Source of the DNA: Kitasatospora humi
GTDB taxonomy: Bacteria; Actinomycetota; Actinomycetes; Streptomycetales; Streptomycetaceae
Direction of reading: 5' to 3'
DNA: 64,000 nt
Assembly: GCF_020907985.1 (NCBI RefSeq)
Contig: NZ_JAJJPA010000002.1
Span: 186,001 to 250,000, forward strand
How positions within the stretch are numbered: the stretch's first letter is position 1; every line of letters starts with the position of its first letter. The notes below the pieces were generated by a model, which worked only from the letters and a program-made list of their open reading frames with translations, was not told the origin of the DNA and made no database searches. Positions 16,334 through 25,355 of this stretch are shown here, piece after piece. A program made the translations under genes and the position numbers.

Positions 16334-16931
16334 TGTTGAGCAGGACGACGTTGACGCCGGGGTTGCCGAGGAAGCCGAGCGAGCGGCCGTCGGTGTACTT
16401 GTCGATCAGCTGGTCGAGCACGGCCGGCGAGAGGTTGCGGGCCTTGGCGACCCGGTTGACCTGCTCCTTGGCGTAGGCGACCGAGATGTCCGGGTCCAGG
16501 CCGGAGCCGGAGGAGGTGACCGCGTCGGCCGGCACGCTGGCCGGGTCGACGCCGTCGAAGGCGGCGACGGCGGCGCGGGTGTCGTTGACCGACTTGAGCA
16601 GCTTGTCGCTGTTCGGACCCAGGTTGGTGCCGCTGGAGCCGTGCGGGTCGTAGCCGGTGCCGGCGGCGGAGGGCCGGGGCTGGAACCACTTCGGGTCCGG
16701 CTGGGCCTGCTCGTTGGGGTCGTTGGGGTTCTTCTTGGGGAGGTTGTAGTTCTGGCCCAGCAGGCTGGAGCCGATCTCCTTGCCGCCCGACTTCACGATC
16801 GAGCCGTTGGCCTTGTCGGCGAAGGCGACCTGGCTGATGCCGGTGATCAGCAGGGGGTAGGCGATGCCGAGGATGACGGTCATCACCAGCAGCATCCGCA
16901 GGGCGGTCCAGTGGGTGCGCAGGATGGACAT
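16311..16931 (-). CDS. kdpC: KdpC, potassium-transporting ATPase subunit C
   Basis: 206 residues. A single N-terminal membrane helix (ALRMLLVMTVILGIAYPLLI) is followed by the periplasmic domain with the family signatures GSSLLGQNY, WFQPRPSA and SSGTNLGPNS, and the C-terminal VNRVAKARNLSP and GRSLGFLGNPGVNVVLLN. The length is typical. It assembles with KdpA and KdpB in the membrane as an accessory subunit of the high-affinity potassium pump. It starts 18 bp after kdpB. Its 3' end is duplicated in the tandem repeats just downstream. Confidence 0.95.
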   Translation of the reverse strand: MSILRTHWTALRMLLVMTVILGIAYPLLITGISQVAFADKANGSIVKSGGKEIGSSLLGQNYNLPKKNPNDPNEQAQPDPKWFQPRPSAAGTGYDPHGSSGTNLGPNSDKLLKSVNDTRAAVAAFDGVDPASVPADAVTSSGSGLDPDISVAYAKEQVNRVAKARNLSPAVLDQLIDKYTDGRSLGFLGNPGVNVVLLNKALSEQQ

Positions 16932-16949
16932 GATGGTCTTCCTCCTTTC

Positions 16950-19061
16950 TCAGCGCAGGCCGGGGATGAACTGGACGATCAGGTCGATCGCCTTGATTCC
17001 GATGAACGGCACGATCAGGCCGCCGACGCCGTAGATCCCGATGTTGCGGGTGAGCAGCGCGCTGGCGTTGGAGGGACGGTACTTCACGCCGCGCAGGGCG
17101 AGCGGGATGAGCCCGATGATGACCAGCGCGTTGAAGATGATCGCCGAGGTGATCGCCGAGGTCGGGCTGTGCAGGCCCATGACGTTCAGGTGCTTCAGGC
17201 CCGGGTACACGCCGGCGAACATCGCGGGGATGATCGCGAAGTACTTGGCGACATCGTTGGCGATCGAGAACGTGGTCAACGCGCCGCGGGTGATGAGGAG
17301 TTGCTTGCCGATCTCGACGATCTCGATCAGCTTGGTGGGGTTGGAGTCCAGGTCCACCATGTTGCCGGCCTCCTTGGCCGCCATGGTGCCGGTGTTCATC
17401 GCCACGCCCACGTCGGCCTGGGCCAGTGCCGGGGCGTCGTTGGTGCCGTCGCCGGTCATCGCGACCAGCTTGCCGCCCTCCTGCTCCTTCTTGATCAGGG
17501 CCATCTTGTCCTCGGGGGTGGCCTCGGCGAGGAAGTCGTCCACGCCGGCCTCGTCCGCGATCGCCTTGGCGGTCAGCGGGTTGTCGCCCGTGATCATGAT
17601 GGTCTTGATGCCCATCCGGCGCAGCTCGTCGAACCGCTCGCGCATGCCCTCCTTGACCACGTCCTTGAGGTAGATGACACCCAGGACGCGGGCGGGCTTA
17701 TTGCCGATCTTGGTGGCGACGACCAGCGGGGTGCCGCCGGCCGCGGAGATGCCGTCGACCAGCTGGGCGACGTCGTCACGGACCGTGCCGCCGTTCTCGG
17801 TGACCCAGTTGGCGACCGAGCCGGCCGCGCCCTTGCGCACCTGGTGCAGGCCGTCGGACTCCTCCAGGTCGACGCCCGACATGCGGGTCTGGGCGGTGAA
17901 CGGCACCCAGGTGGCGTGGGTCAACTCGCCCTGCTCACGGGCCCGCAGACCGTAGTCGGTCTTGGCCAGCACGACGATCGAGCGGCCCTCGGGGGTCTCG
18001 TCGGCGAGGCTGGACAGCTGGGCGGCGTCGGCCAGTTCGTCCTTGCTGACCCCTTCGGCGGGCAGGAACTCGGCGGCCTGGCGGTTGCCCAGGGTGATGG
18101 TGCCGGTCTTGTCGAGCAGCAGGGTGTTGACGTCACCGGCAGCCTCGACCGCGCGGCCCGACATGGCCAGCACGTTGCGCTGCACCAGGCGGTCCATCCC
18201 GGCGATGCCGATCGCCGAGAGCAGGGCGCCGATGGTGGTCGGAATCAGCGCCACGATCAGCGCGACCAGCACGATCATCGTCTGCGGCGCGCCAGCGAAG
18301 GTGGCCATCGGCTGCAGGGTCACGACCGCGACCAGGAAGACGATGGTCAGCGACGCCAGCAGGATGTTGAGCGCGATCTCGTTGGGGGTCTTCTGCCGGG
18401 CCGCGCCCTCGACCAGGGCGATCATCCGGTCGATGAAGGACTTGCCGGGCTCGGTGGCGATCTTCACCACGATCTTGTCGGAGAGCACCTTGGTGCCGCC
18501 GGTCACCGCCGAGCGGTCACCGCCCGACTCGCGGATCACGGGGGCGGACTCGCCGGTGATCGCCGACTCGTCGACCGAGGCGACGCCCTCGACCACGTCG
18601 CCGTCGCCGGGGATCACCTGGCCGGCCTCGACCACCACGTGGTCACCGAGCCGCAGCGCGGTGCCCGGGACCTCCTCCTCGTCCTGCGAGGCGGGCCAGT
18701 TGACGAGGCGTCGGGCGACGCTCTCCGTCTTGGCCTTGCGCAGCGTGTCGGCCTGGGCCTTGCCGCGGCCCTCGGCCACCGCCTCGGCCAGGTTGGCGAA
18801 GATCGTGGTGAGCCACAGCCAGACGGTGATCGCCCAGGCGAACACCGACGGGTGGGCGATGGCCGAGATGGTGGTGACGACCGAGCCGACCTCGACCACG
18901 AACATGACCGGGTTCTTGATCATCACCCGGGGGTCGAGCTTCTTGACCGCGTCCGGAAGGGACTTGGCGATCAGCTTCGGGTCCAGCAGGCCGCTGGATG
19001 CTCTGTGCGGAGCGGCGGCCGTCCCCTGGTCGGCCGGTGCGGGGGTGTGAGTGGTGGACAT
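16950..19061 (-). CDS. kdpB: KdpB, P-type ATPase subunit of potassium pump
   Basis: A 703-residue full-length P-type ATPase subunit. It has the actuator-domain motif [11 protein letters not shown], whose serine is the known inhibitory phosphorylation site in other KdpBs. The catalytic DKTGTIT lies at about residue 316, the nucleotide-domain motif [10 protein letters not shown] follows, and the hinge motif is [20 protein letters not shown]. Seven membrane helices are arranged as in the family. It hydrolyses ATP to drive potassium import through KdpA. Its ATG overlaps the kdpA stop (ATGA), so the two are translationally coupled. A truncated paralogue lies at 23.3-25.2 kb. Confidence 0.97.
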   Translation of the reverse strand: MSTTHTPAPADQGTAAAPHRASSGLLDPKLIAKSLPDAVKKLDPRVMIKNPVMFVVEVGSVVTTISAIAHPSVFAWAITVWLWLTTIFANLAEAVAEGRGKAQADTLRKAKTESVARRLVNWPASQDEEEVPGTALRLGDHVVVEAGQVIPGDGDVVEGVASVDESAITGESAPVIRESGGDRSAVTGGTKVLSDKIVVKIATEPGKSFIDRMIALVEGAARQKTPNEIALNILLASLTIVFLVAVVTLQPMATFAGAPQTMIVLVALIVALIPTTIGALLSAIGIAGMDRLVQRNVLAMSGRAVEAAGDVNTLLLDKTGTITLGNRQAAEFLPAEGVSKDELADAAQLSSLADETPEGRSIVVLAKTDYGLRAREQGELTHATWVPFTAQTRMSGVDLEESDGLHQVRKGAAGSVANWVTENGGTVRDDVAQLVDGISAAGGTPLVVATKIGNKPARVLGVIYLKDVVKEGMRERFDELRRMGIKTIMITGDNPLTAKAIADEAGVDDFLAEATPEDKMALIKKEQEGGKLVAMTGDGTNDAPALAQADVGVAMNTGTMAAKEAGNMVDLDSNPTKLIEIVEIGKQLLITRGALTTFSIANDVAKYFAIIPAMFAGVYPGLKHLNVMGLHSPTSAITSAIIFNALVIIGLIPLALRGVKYRPSNASALLTRNIGIYGVGGLIVPFIGIKAIDLIVQFIPGLR

Positions 19062-20722
19062 CAGTGCAGACCTTCCGCGATCGGCCCGAGTGCGAGAGCC
19101 GGGAAGTAGGTGAGGCCGACGACGATCAGGACGACTCCCGACAGCAGGCCGATGAACAGCGGCTTGTGGGTGGGCAGGGTGCCGGCGGAGGCCGGGACGG
19201 GCTGCTGCCTGGCGAGCGAGCCCGCCAGCGCCAGCACGAAGATGATCGGCAGGAACCGGCCGAAGACCATCGCCAGGCCCAGCGCGGTGTCGTACCAGGC
19301 GGTGTTGACCGTGATCCCCGCGAACGCCGAGCCGTTGTTGTTGCCGGCCGAGGTGAAGGCGTAGAGCACCTCGGAGAAGCCGTGGGCGCCGGAGTTCAGC
19401 ATCCCGGCCCGCTCACCCGGCAGCGCCATGGCGACACCGGTGCCGATCAGCACGATGGCCGGGGTGGTCAGGATGTAGAGGGAGGCGAACTTCATCTCGC
19501 GCCCGCCGAGCTTCTTGCCCAGGTACTCGGGGGTGCGCCCGACCATCAGGCCGGCGATGAAGACGGTCACGATCGCCAGGATCAGCATGCCGTACAGGCC
19601 CGAGCCGGTGCCGCCGGGCGCGATCTCGCCGAGCATCATGTCCACGAGGGCGACACCGCCGCCACCGGGCGTGAGCGAGTCGTGCATGCCGTCGACCGCA
19701 CCGGTGGAGGTGAGCGTGGTGGAGGAGGCGAACAGCGCGGTGGCCCACTCGCCGAAGCGCTGCTCCTTGCCTTCCATCGCCGCGCCGGCCGCCTTGAGCG
19801 CGGTGCCGGCGGGGTGGGTCTCGAAGAAGGTCAGCAGCGCGGCCGAGCCGACCCAGAACAGGCCCATCACGGAGACGATCGCGTAGCCCTGGCGGTTGTC
19901 GCCGACCATCTTGCCGAAGGTGCGGGGCAGCGAGAACGAGATCACCAGCAGCAGGAAGATCTCCAGCCAGTTGGTGAAGCCGTTCGGATTCTCGAACGGG
20001 TGGGCGGAGTTGGCGTTGAAGAAGCCGCCGCCGTTGGTGCCCAGCTCCTTGATCACTTCCTGGGAGGCCACCGGGCCGCCCGGGATCGACTGGGTGTCGC
20101 CGCCCAGGGTGGTCAGGTCGTGGAAGCCGTGGAAGTTCTGGATCACCCCGTTGGCGACCAGCACCACGGCGAAGACGATCGAGATCGGCAGCAGCAGGCG
20201 CAGGCAGATCCGGGTGAGGTCGACCCAGAAGTTGCCGACCCGGTCGGTCTTGCTGCGGGTGAAGCCGCGGATCAGGGTGGCGACCACCGCGATGCCCACG
20301 GCGGCGGAGACGAAGTTCTGCACCGCCAAGCCGGCCATCTGGACCACGTGACCGAGCGCGGCCTCGCCGCTGTAGGACTGCCAGTTGGTGTTGGTGACGA
20401 AGGAGATCGCGGTGTTCCAGGCCTGGTGCGGCGCCATCGGCGGGAAGCCGAGCGAGAGCATCAGGTGGTTCTGCACCCGGATCAGGCCGTAGAGGAAGAG
20501 GACGGAGAGCGCGGAGAAGGCGAGCACCGAGCGCAGGTAGGCGGTCCAGCGCTGATCGGCGTCGCCGTCCACGCCGACCACCTTGTAGAGGCCGCGCTCG
20601 ACTCTGAGGTGCTTGGCGGAGGTCAGGAGGTGGGCGATGTAGTCGCCCAGCGGGCGGTAGCAGAGGGCCAGGGCGCCCACCAGGGCGAGGGCCTGCAGCC
20701 ACCCAGCGAGAGTGGAGCTCAT
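19061..20722 (-). CDS. kdpA: KdpA, potassium channel-like subunit
   Basis: A 553-residue polytopic membrane protein of the potassium-transporter superfamily. Selectivity-filter regions are visible as [26 protein letters not shown] and NNNGSAFAG. The N-terminus ([30 protein letters not shown]) and the C-terminal helix pair match the family length and layout. It forms the ion-selective pore of the KdpFABC pump. It starts 2 bp after kdpF and overlaps kdpB by 4 bp, so the operon is very compact. Confidence 0.97.
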   Translation of the reverse strand: MSSTLAGWLQALALVGALALCYRPLGDYIAHLLTSAKHLRVERGLYKVVGVDGDADQRWTAYLRSVLAFSALSVLFLYGLIRVQNHLMLSLGFPPMAPHQAWNTAISFVTNTNWQSYSGEAALGHVVQMAGLAVQNFVSAAVGIAVVATLIRGFTRSKTDRVGNFWVDLTRICLRLLLPISIVFAVVLVANGVIQNFHGFHDLTTLGGDTQSIPGGPVASQEVIKELGTNGGGFFNANSAHPFENPNGFTNWLEIFLLLVISFSLPRTFGKMVGDNRQGYAIVSVMGLFWVGSAALLTFFETHPAGTALKAAGAAMEGKEQRFGEWATALFASSTTLTSTGAVDGMHDSLTPGGGGVALVDMMLGEIAPGGTGSGLYGMLILAIVTVFIAGLMVGRTPEYLGKKLGGREMKFASLYILTTPAIVLIGTGVAMALPGERAGMLNSGAHGFSEVLYAFTSAGNNNGSAFAGITVNTAWYDTALGLAMVFGRFLPIIFVLALAGSLARQQPVPASAGTLPTHKPLFIGLLSGVVLIVVGLTYFPALALGPIAEGLH

Positions 20723-20723
20723 G

Positions 20724-20813
20724 TCAGAACTTCTCCGGGTAGATCAGCGCGACGACGAGGTAGCCGACGAGGGCGACGGCGACGATGAGACCTGCGAGGT
20801 TCTCGGCGCTCAC
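20724..20813 (-). CDS. kdpF: KdpF, small lipid-like subunit of the potassium pump
   Basis: A 29-residue single-helix peptide starting at GTG 20813: a short charged N-terminus, a helix ([20 protein letters not shown]) and the terminal PEKF typical of KdpF. The GTG overlaps the stop of the preceding 27-codon gene (GTGA), and kdpA starts two bases after its stop. It stabilises the KdpFABC complex. It would be missed by length-filtered gene finders. Confidence 0.9.
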   Translation of the reverse strand: MSAENLAGLIVAVALVGYLVVALIYPEKF

Positions 20814-20893
20814 AGCTTCTCCACCCCCTTCGCGATCAGGGCCAGGACGGCGAACACGGCGACCGTGACACCGACGAAGACGAGGTCCAGCAT
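20810..20893 (-). CDS. 27-aa single-helix membrane peptide upstream of kdpF
   Basis: MLDLVFVGVTVAVFAVLALI plus a basic tail AKGVEKL. It is a tiny membrane peptide translationally coupled to kdpF by a 4-bp overlap. Similar short frames precede kdpF in related actinobacteria as far as I recall, usually without a name. It could be a second lipid-like subunit, a regulatory peptide, or a leader that couples translation into the operon. ATG 20893 is chosen; a GTG nine bases upstream (20902) is an alternative. Confidence 0.7.
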   Translation of the reverse strand: MLDLVFVGVTVAVFAVLALIAKGVEKL

Positions 20894-21006
20894 GGGCTCC
20901 ACCAACTGGTTCAGGGACTGTTGACCGCGGACTCCCCTGGAGGCGGCCCGGCGGCACCGGCGGAAGACCGGCCAGTGCAGCAAACCAGCCGTTTCCGGCG
21001 CGCAGC

Positions 21007-21049
21007 GGATTCCTGACACCCTCCATACGGGTGACTCCGGAACATTGAC
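21007..21049 (-). promoter_or_regulatory. Candidate KdpE half-sites upstream of kdp operon
   Basis: Minus-strand GTCAATGTTCC (21039-21049) and GTCAGGAATCC (21007-21017) are about three helical turns apart, 115-155 bp before the first gene of the kdp operon. Each resembles half of the direct repeats found upstream of the stress-protein gene and kdpB2. KdpE binding is inferred. Confidence 0.35.
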
Positions 21050-21179
21050 GCGACCCATATATCGGCGTCATGCATCCGAGACCTGGGCTTGGCCGGAACG
21101 TGTCCGGGCGGTGCCGACGCTGACGACACCTGGCCGGGTGGCCGGATGCCGAAGAACCGGGCTGCGCTGCTCCCGCCGC

Positions 21180-21719
21180 TCAACTGGTGGGAAGCGGCTC
21201 GGTCGGGAGGTGCCACCGACGCCTGCGCCGGAGCGACTCCAGTTCGTGCTGCAGCGCGGGCCTGGGGACCGCGAGGACGGGGCAGACGGCGTGCTCCGCG
21301 CAGTACGACACGACCGAACGGCGAAGCCCCCGCCGCAGCAGACTGCCACTGGCGCCGAGGACCAGCAGGTCGTCGGGTCGGTCCGCCAGATGGATCAGTG
21401 CCCTGCCGACCTCGCCGCGCAGGACGACGGCGCCGAAGTCCACGTCCGGGCCGTCAGCGCCGAAGGCTTCACCGATCGCCGTGCGGAGCCGTTCGGCGGC
21501 GGCCTCGCGAACCTCGGCGAGCAGGGGCGGGCAGGGCGAGAGACGGTAGCCGTGCTCGCCGCCCGGAGGCTCCCAGGCCAGTGCGGCCAGGACCTCGCAG
21601 TCACCGCGCCTGGCTTCGGCCACCGCATGGTGCAGCGCCGCGAGGCTGCCGAGTGATCCGCTGACGCCCACGATGATCCGCCGCTTCGTCGACGCGTTCC
21701 ATCGCTCGTCCGTGTACAT
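21180..21719 (-). CDS. Universal stress protein (single UspA domain)
   Basis: About 179 residues with one UspA fold: an N-terminal strand RRIIVGVSGSLGSLAALHHA, a middle AEARRGDCEVLAALAWEP, and the ATP-loop region LLVLGASGSLLRRGLRRSVV, a degenerate form of G-x2-G-x9-G-S/T, ending CAEHAVCPVLAVPRP. It has a basic tail. ATG 21719 keeps a workable 5-bp gap after GGAAGG; ATG 21722 is in frame one codon upstream. It lies upstream of the kdp operon on the same strand and its promoter region carries RTCARGA-type repeats, so it may belong to the same regulon. Confidence 0.8.
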   Translation of the reverse strand: MYTDERWNASTKRRIIVGVSGSLGSLAALHHAVAEARRGDCEVLAALAWEPPGGEHGYRLSPCPPLLAEVREAAAERLRTAIGEAFGADGPDVDFGAVVLRGEVGRALIHLADRPDDLLVLGASGSLLRRGLRRSVVSYCAEHAVCPVLAVPRPALQHELESLRRRRRWHLPTEPLPTS

Positions 21720-21777
21720 CATGTCCTTCCTACAGGTAGGTCCCTGGCAGGAGATGCGGTCGGGGAGCGGGGCGCGG

Positions 21778-21831
21778 CGATCATTGACACATTCCTGATG
21801 AACGCAGGGCCGGACCCTACGCAACCCTGAC
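21778..21831 (-). promoter_or_regulatory. RTCARGA-type direct repeats upstream of stress-protein gene
   Basis: On the minus strand ATCAGGAATGT is directly followed by GTCAATGATCG (21778-21799, 11-bp period), and a further GTCAGGGTTGC lies at 21821-21831. The pair lies about 60 bp before the start codon, a position suited to activation. Confidence 0.4.
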
Positions 21832-21998
21832 GATGGCGGCCCGTGCGGCGCACGGCCCCCCGAGTCATCCGGAGCGGGCCTGTCGAGCCGGCGCCCGGTG
21901 CTCGGGCAGGCCGAAACCCCGGGGTCCGGCGGACTCCCAGGGCTTCGGCGGTGTGGAACCCGGCGCCGGTGGCACGCGGCGCCGGGGGCTCGGGGCGG

Positions 21999-22073
21999 CT
22001 ACTGGCCGGGCTTGCGGCCGTGGTTCGCCTTCTTCCTGCGGCGGGTCTTCTTCTTGCGGGAGCGCTTGGACAC
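21999..22073 (-). CDS. bL37-type small basic ribosomal protein (AURKAIP1/COX24 family)
   Basis: A 24-residue, strongly basic peptide beginning GTG TCC AAG: SKRSRKKKTRRRKKANHGRK then PGQ and TAG. It matches the short AURKAIP1/COX24-type protein known in actinobacteria as large-subunit protein bL37, including the ANHGKRP-like end. The GTG follows AGGAGGGG with 6-8 bp spacing. It lies 25 bp downstream of the SDR gene stop. It is too short for usual ORF cut-offs and is easily missed. Confidence 0.85.
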   Translation of the reverse strand: MSKRSRKKKTRRRKKANHGRKPGQ

Positions 22074-22098
22074 GGACGGCCCCTCCTGTCGTCGGGTG

Positions 22099-22917
22099 TC
22101 AGCCCTTGGCGGTGGTCAGCTGGTCGGCGAGCTTGGCGAGACGCCGCTGGGACCGCTCCTCGTGGACGACGACGGCGGTGGGGGCGATGTCCCCGTCGTC
22201 GTAGTACTCGCCGTTGGTGAGCTCGACGGTGGGCAGGCACAGGCGGACGACCGCGGCGGCGCCCTCGGCCGGCGGTGCGCCGACCCGCCCGTAGAGGGGG
22301 AGCAGGGCGGTGTCGCACAGACCGGGGTTGACGCTCACCGAGGTGATGTCGGAGCCGGCCGGAGCCATGGAACCGGCGGCCATGCTGAGCGCCAGCTGGG
22401 ACTGGGCGTAGGCGGCCACCCGGGAGTACTTCTTGACCCGGTTGGGGTCGGTCCAGTTCATGGAGGCGGTGCGGTGCAGGGAGGAGGAGACGTTGATGAT
22501 CCGGGCGTTGCCGGCGGCCGCGAGCGGGCCCTGCAGCTGCTTGGCGAGCAGGTGGGCGGCGAGGAAGTTCACCTGGAAGGAGACCTCGACACCGTCATCG
22601 GTGAGCGTGCACCGCTCGGGTGCCATGACCGCCGCGTTGTTGACCAGCAGATGCAGTGCCGGGAAGGCCCGGGCGACGCTCTCCGCCAGGCTGGCGACTG
22701 CCGCGAGACGGGTGAAGTCCGCTGCGACCAGGTGGAGTTGGTCTCGCGCAGCGCCGCGCTCGACCAGCCGTTCGACGGCGTGCTCACCCTCGTTGGCGGT
22801 GCGGGCGTGGACGATGACGGTGGCCCCCTGCTCGGCGAGCAGCCGGGCGGTCTCCCAACCGATGCCGGAGGAGGCACCGGTGACGAGGGCGGTGCGGCCG
22901 GAGAGGAATGCGGACAT
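22099..22917 (-). CDS. Short-chain dehydrogenase/reductase with YxxxQ active site
   Basis: A 272-residue Rossmann-fold protein of the retinol-dehydrogenase-like SDR group. The cofactor motif TGASSGIG (residues 13-20), the NNAAV segment and the catalytic serine region INVSSSLHR are normal. The active-site motif normally written YxxxK reads YAQSQ (Tyr170, Gln174), so the catalytic lysine is glutamine; the codon is CAG on direct reading. Reduced or altered activity, or a binding role, is likely. The start at 22917 gives MSAFLSGRTALVTG. bL37 follows 25 bp downstream and is probably co-transcribed. The substrate is unknown. Confidence 0.8.
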   Translation of the reverse strand: MSAFLSGRTALVTGASSGIGWETARLLAEQGATVIVHARTANEGEHAVERLVERGAARDQLHLVAADFTRLAAVASLAESVARAFPALHLLVNNAAVMAPERCTLTDDGVEVSFQVNFLAAHLLAKQLQGPLAAAGNARIINVSSSLHRTASMNWTDPNRVKKYSRVAAYAQSQLALSMAAGSMAPAGSDITSVSVNPGLCDTALLPLYGRVGAPPAEGAAAVVRLCLPTVELTNGEYYDDGDIAPTAVVVHEERSQRRLAKLADQLTTAKG

Positions 22918-23297
22918 GGTCCATCCATGGTGTGCGGGCACGCCCGGGGTGCCGGGTGCGCGCGGGTGCGCGCGACCGGGTGCCGGAGGTGCGGGAAGTG
23001 TGTTCGGAAGGCCCCGCCAGTGCCGGGAATCGAGGCTGGACGGCCTCGGGGCCGGGGCGGGGGAGAGCGCAGACGGGCCACTGCTGGCGCCCGTCTGCGC
23101 CGAGCACTCGGTGGGTCGACCGCAGGGAGGCTACGGGTTACCGGAGTGCGCTGATGGCCGTGACGGCAACGCGCGTCCGCGGATGCGGCGGACGGTCGTG
23201 GTGGCGTGCCGGACGGTTCATGTCGTTCATTCAAATCCACTGGCAGCAGGGGGACAAGCCCGACTCGCCCGCTCTGATGAATCCTTGATGCGTTTGA
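22918..23297. other. Intergenic between kdpB2 and SDR gene
   Basis: This 380-bp stretch has no supported gene. At its right end, next to the kdpB2 stop, minus-strand ATCAAGGATTC is directly followed by ATCAGAGCGGG (23268-23289), another 11-bp-period pair of the RTCARGA type. It lies about 350 bp before the SDR start, so its target is uncertain. Confidence 0.45.
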
Positions 23298-25151
23298 TCA
23301 GAACAGGAACTGGGCGATCAGCAGGTCGATCAGTTTGATGCCGAGGAACGGCAGGACGAGTCCGCCCAGCCCGAAGACCCGCAGGTTCCGGGCGAGCAGG
23401 TCGGCCGCCGAAGACGGCTTGTAGCGCACCCCGCGCAGAGCCAGGGGGATCAGCGCGATGATGATCAGTGCATTGAAGATGATCGCCGAGGTGATCGCCG
23501 AGGTCGGACTGTGCAGGGCCATGATGTCGAGGTCGCGCAGTCCCGGATAGGCCCGGCCGAACACGGCCGGGATGATCGCGAAGTACTTGGAGACGTCGTT
23601 GCCGATCGAGAACGTGGTCAACGCGCCGCGGGTGATCAGGAGTTGCTTGCCGATCTGGACGATCTCGATCAGCTTGGTGGGGTCGGAGTCCAGGTCCACC
23701 ATGTTGCCGGCCTCCTTGGCGGCGGAGGTGCCGGTGTTCATCGCCACCCCGACATCGGCCTGGGCGAGGGCCGGGGCGTCGTCGGTGCCGTCGCCGGTCA
23801 TCGCGACGAGCTTGCCCTCGGCCTGCTCCCGCCGGATGAGGTCGAGCTTGTCCTCGGGGGTCGCCTCGGCGAGGAAGCCGTCCACGCCGGCCTCCCGCGC
23901 GATCGCCCGAGCGGTCAGCGGATTGTCGCCGGTGACCATCACCGTGCGGATGCCCATCCGGCGCAGCTCGGCGAAGCGCTCGCGGATGCCGTCCCTGACC
24001 ACGTCCCTGAGCTGGACGATCCCCAACACCCTTGCCCCCTGGCGGTCGTGGACGGCGACCAGCAGCGGAGTGCCGCCGTGGGCTGCGATGACGTCGACGG
24101 CCTCCAGCACTTGTCCCGGCACCAGGCCCCCGCGCTCGTAGACCCAGGCGGAGACGGCCGCCGAGGCGCCCTTGCGGACGTGGACCGTCGGCGCGTCCGG
24201 CCGGCTGAGATCGACGCCGCTCATCCTGCTCTGGGCGCTGAACGGCACGAACTCCATGTGCCCGAGTTCGTCCTCGGCCCGCTGCCGCAGACCGTACCGC
24301 TTGGCGAGGACCACGATGGACCGGCCCTCGGGCGTCTCGTCCGTGAGGCTGGACAGCTGGGCGCCCTCGGCCAGTTGGGCCTCCGGGACACCCGGCGCGG
24401 GTAGGAAGCGGACGGCCTGCCGGTTGCCGAACGTGATGGTGCCGGTCTTGTCGAGCAGCAGGGTGTCCACGTAACCCGCGGCCTCCACCGCGCGGCCGGA
24501 CAAGGCCAGCACGTTGCGCTGCACCAGGCGGTCCATGCCCGCGATGCCGATCGCCGAGGGCAGCGCGCCGATGGTGGTCGGGATCAGTGCCACCAGCAGT
24601 GCCACCAGCACGGGGGTGGACTGCTCGGCGCCCGCGTAGACGGCCATCGGCAGCAGGGAGACCACGGAGAGGAGGAACACGATCGTCAGTGACGCCGGCA
24701 GCGGGTTGAGCGCGATCTCGTTCGGCGTCTTCTTCCGCGCCTCCTCCTCTAACCGGGTGAGGCCCACCCGCCAGTGGCGCAGCCGTCGTGCGGTCGTGCC
24801 GGTCCTGGCGCGCCGGAGCGGTTCCGCCTGTGCCTTGCCCCGGCCCTCGGCGACCGCCTCGGCCAGGTTGGCGAAGACGACCGTGAGCCAGAGCCAGCCG
24901 CTGATCAGCCAGGCGAACAGGCTCGGCGAGAGCACGGCGGAGAGCGTGGTGAGCGCGGATCCGGCCTCCACCACGAACATCAGCGGATTGCGCACCATCA
25001 GCCGCGGATGCAGCTTGCGCAGCGCTTCGGGGAACGCCTTGACCAGCTGTCTCGCGTCGAAGAGCGCACCGCCCGCGCGCTGGCGGTGACGGGCCGGCGG
25101 CGGGGACGCGGGACCGGGGGCGACGGCTTCGTCGGGAGCCAGGGAAGACAT
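23298..25151 (-). CDS. Stand-alone KdpB paralogue lacking the actuator domain
   Basis: 617 residues, closely similar to KdpB (703 residues) over its whole length except for one in-frame loss of about 86 residues around residue 130. The gap removes most of the actuator domain, including the TGES motif. The phosphorylation motif DKTGTIT (about residue 234), the [10 protein letters not shown] region and all membrane helices remain. The hinge motif reads GDGTDDAPA instead of GDGTNDAPA. No kdpA or kdpC accompanies it. Without TGES a P-type ATPase cannot complete dephosphorylation, so it is probably not a pump. It may be a regulator, a dominant partner of KdpA/KdpC, or an early pseudogene with an intact frame. 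ATG 25151 aligns with the KdpB N-terminus; an upstream ATG at 25202 overlaps regulatory repeats. Confidence 0.85.
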   Translation of the reverse strand: MSSLAPDEAVAPGPASPPPARHRQRAGGALFDARQLVKAFPEALRKLHPRLMVRNPLMFVVEAGSALTTLSAVLSPSLFAWLISGWLWLTVVFANLAEAVAEGRGKAQAEPLRRARTGTTARRLRHWRVGLTRLEEEARKKTPNEIALNPLPASLTIVFLLSVVSLLPMAVYAGAEQSTPVLVALLVALIPTTIGALPSAIGIAGMDRLVQRNVLALSGRAVEAAGYVDTLLLDKTGTITFGNRQAVRFLPAPGVPEAQLAEGAQLSSLTDETPEGRSIVVLAKRYGLRQRAEDELGHMEFVPFSAQSRMSGVDLSRPDAPTVHVRKGASAAVSAWVYERGGLVPGQVLEAVDVIAAHGGTPLLVAVHDRQGARVLGIVQLRDVVRDGIRERFAELRRMGIRTVMVTGDNPLTARAIAREAGVDGFLAEATPEDKLDLIRREQAEGKLVAMTGDGTDDAPALAQADVGVAMNTGTSAAKEAGNMVDLDSDPTKLIEIVQIGKQLLITRGALTTFSIGNDVSKYFAIIPAVFGRAYPGLRDLDIMALHSPTSAITSAIIFNALIIIALIPLALRGVRYKPSSAADLLARNLRVFGLGGLVLPFLGIKLIDLLIAQFLF

Positions 25152-25186
25152 GTGGGTCAGCCAACCGTGCCCCGACAAGGAACTCG

Positions 25187-25208
25187 CCGACTCTGACGAC
25201 ATCCTGAC
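25187..25208 (-). promoter_or_regulatory. Candidate KdpE direct repeat upstream of kdpB2
   Basis: Minus-strand GTCAGGATGTC is directly followed by GTCAGAGTCGG (11-bp period), 36 bp before the chosen start. A further GTCAATGCTCC lies upstream, near-identical to GTCAATGTTCC in front of the kdp operon. This suggests kdpB2 is under the same control as kdp. Confidence 0.45.
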
Positions 25209-25355
25209 GCTGCGCCGGCAACGCTTGTCGGAGCATTGACACGAGCGGCGTCGGAACGGGCCGGCCGGATTCCGACCCGGATGGTGCCGGGTTCGAACGA
25301 ATCCGGCCGCCCTGGCGGAAGCGGCCGGCATCGTTCCCGTGCGACAGGAGGTGGC

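Noticed and set aside
16641-19109. 822-codon plus-strand frame opposite kdpB/kdpC
   Set aside because: Antisense shadow; composition dominated by Gly, Asp, His and Gln.
25152-25331. N-terminal extension of kdpB2 to 25331
   Set aside because: The extra residues do not align with KdpB and overlap the direct repeats; ATG 25151 matches the KdpB start.
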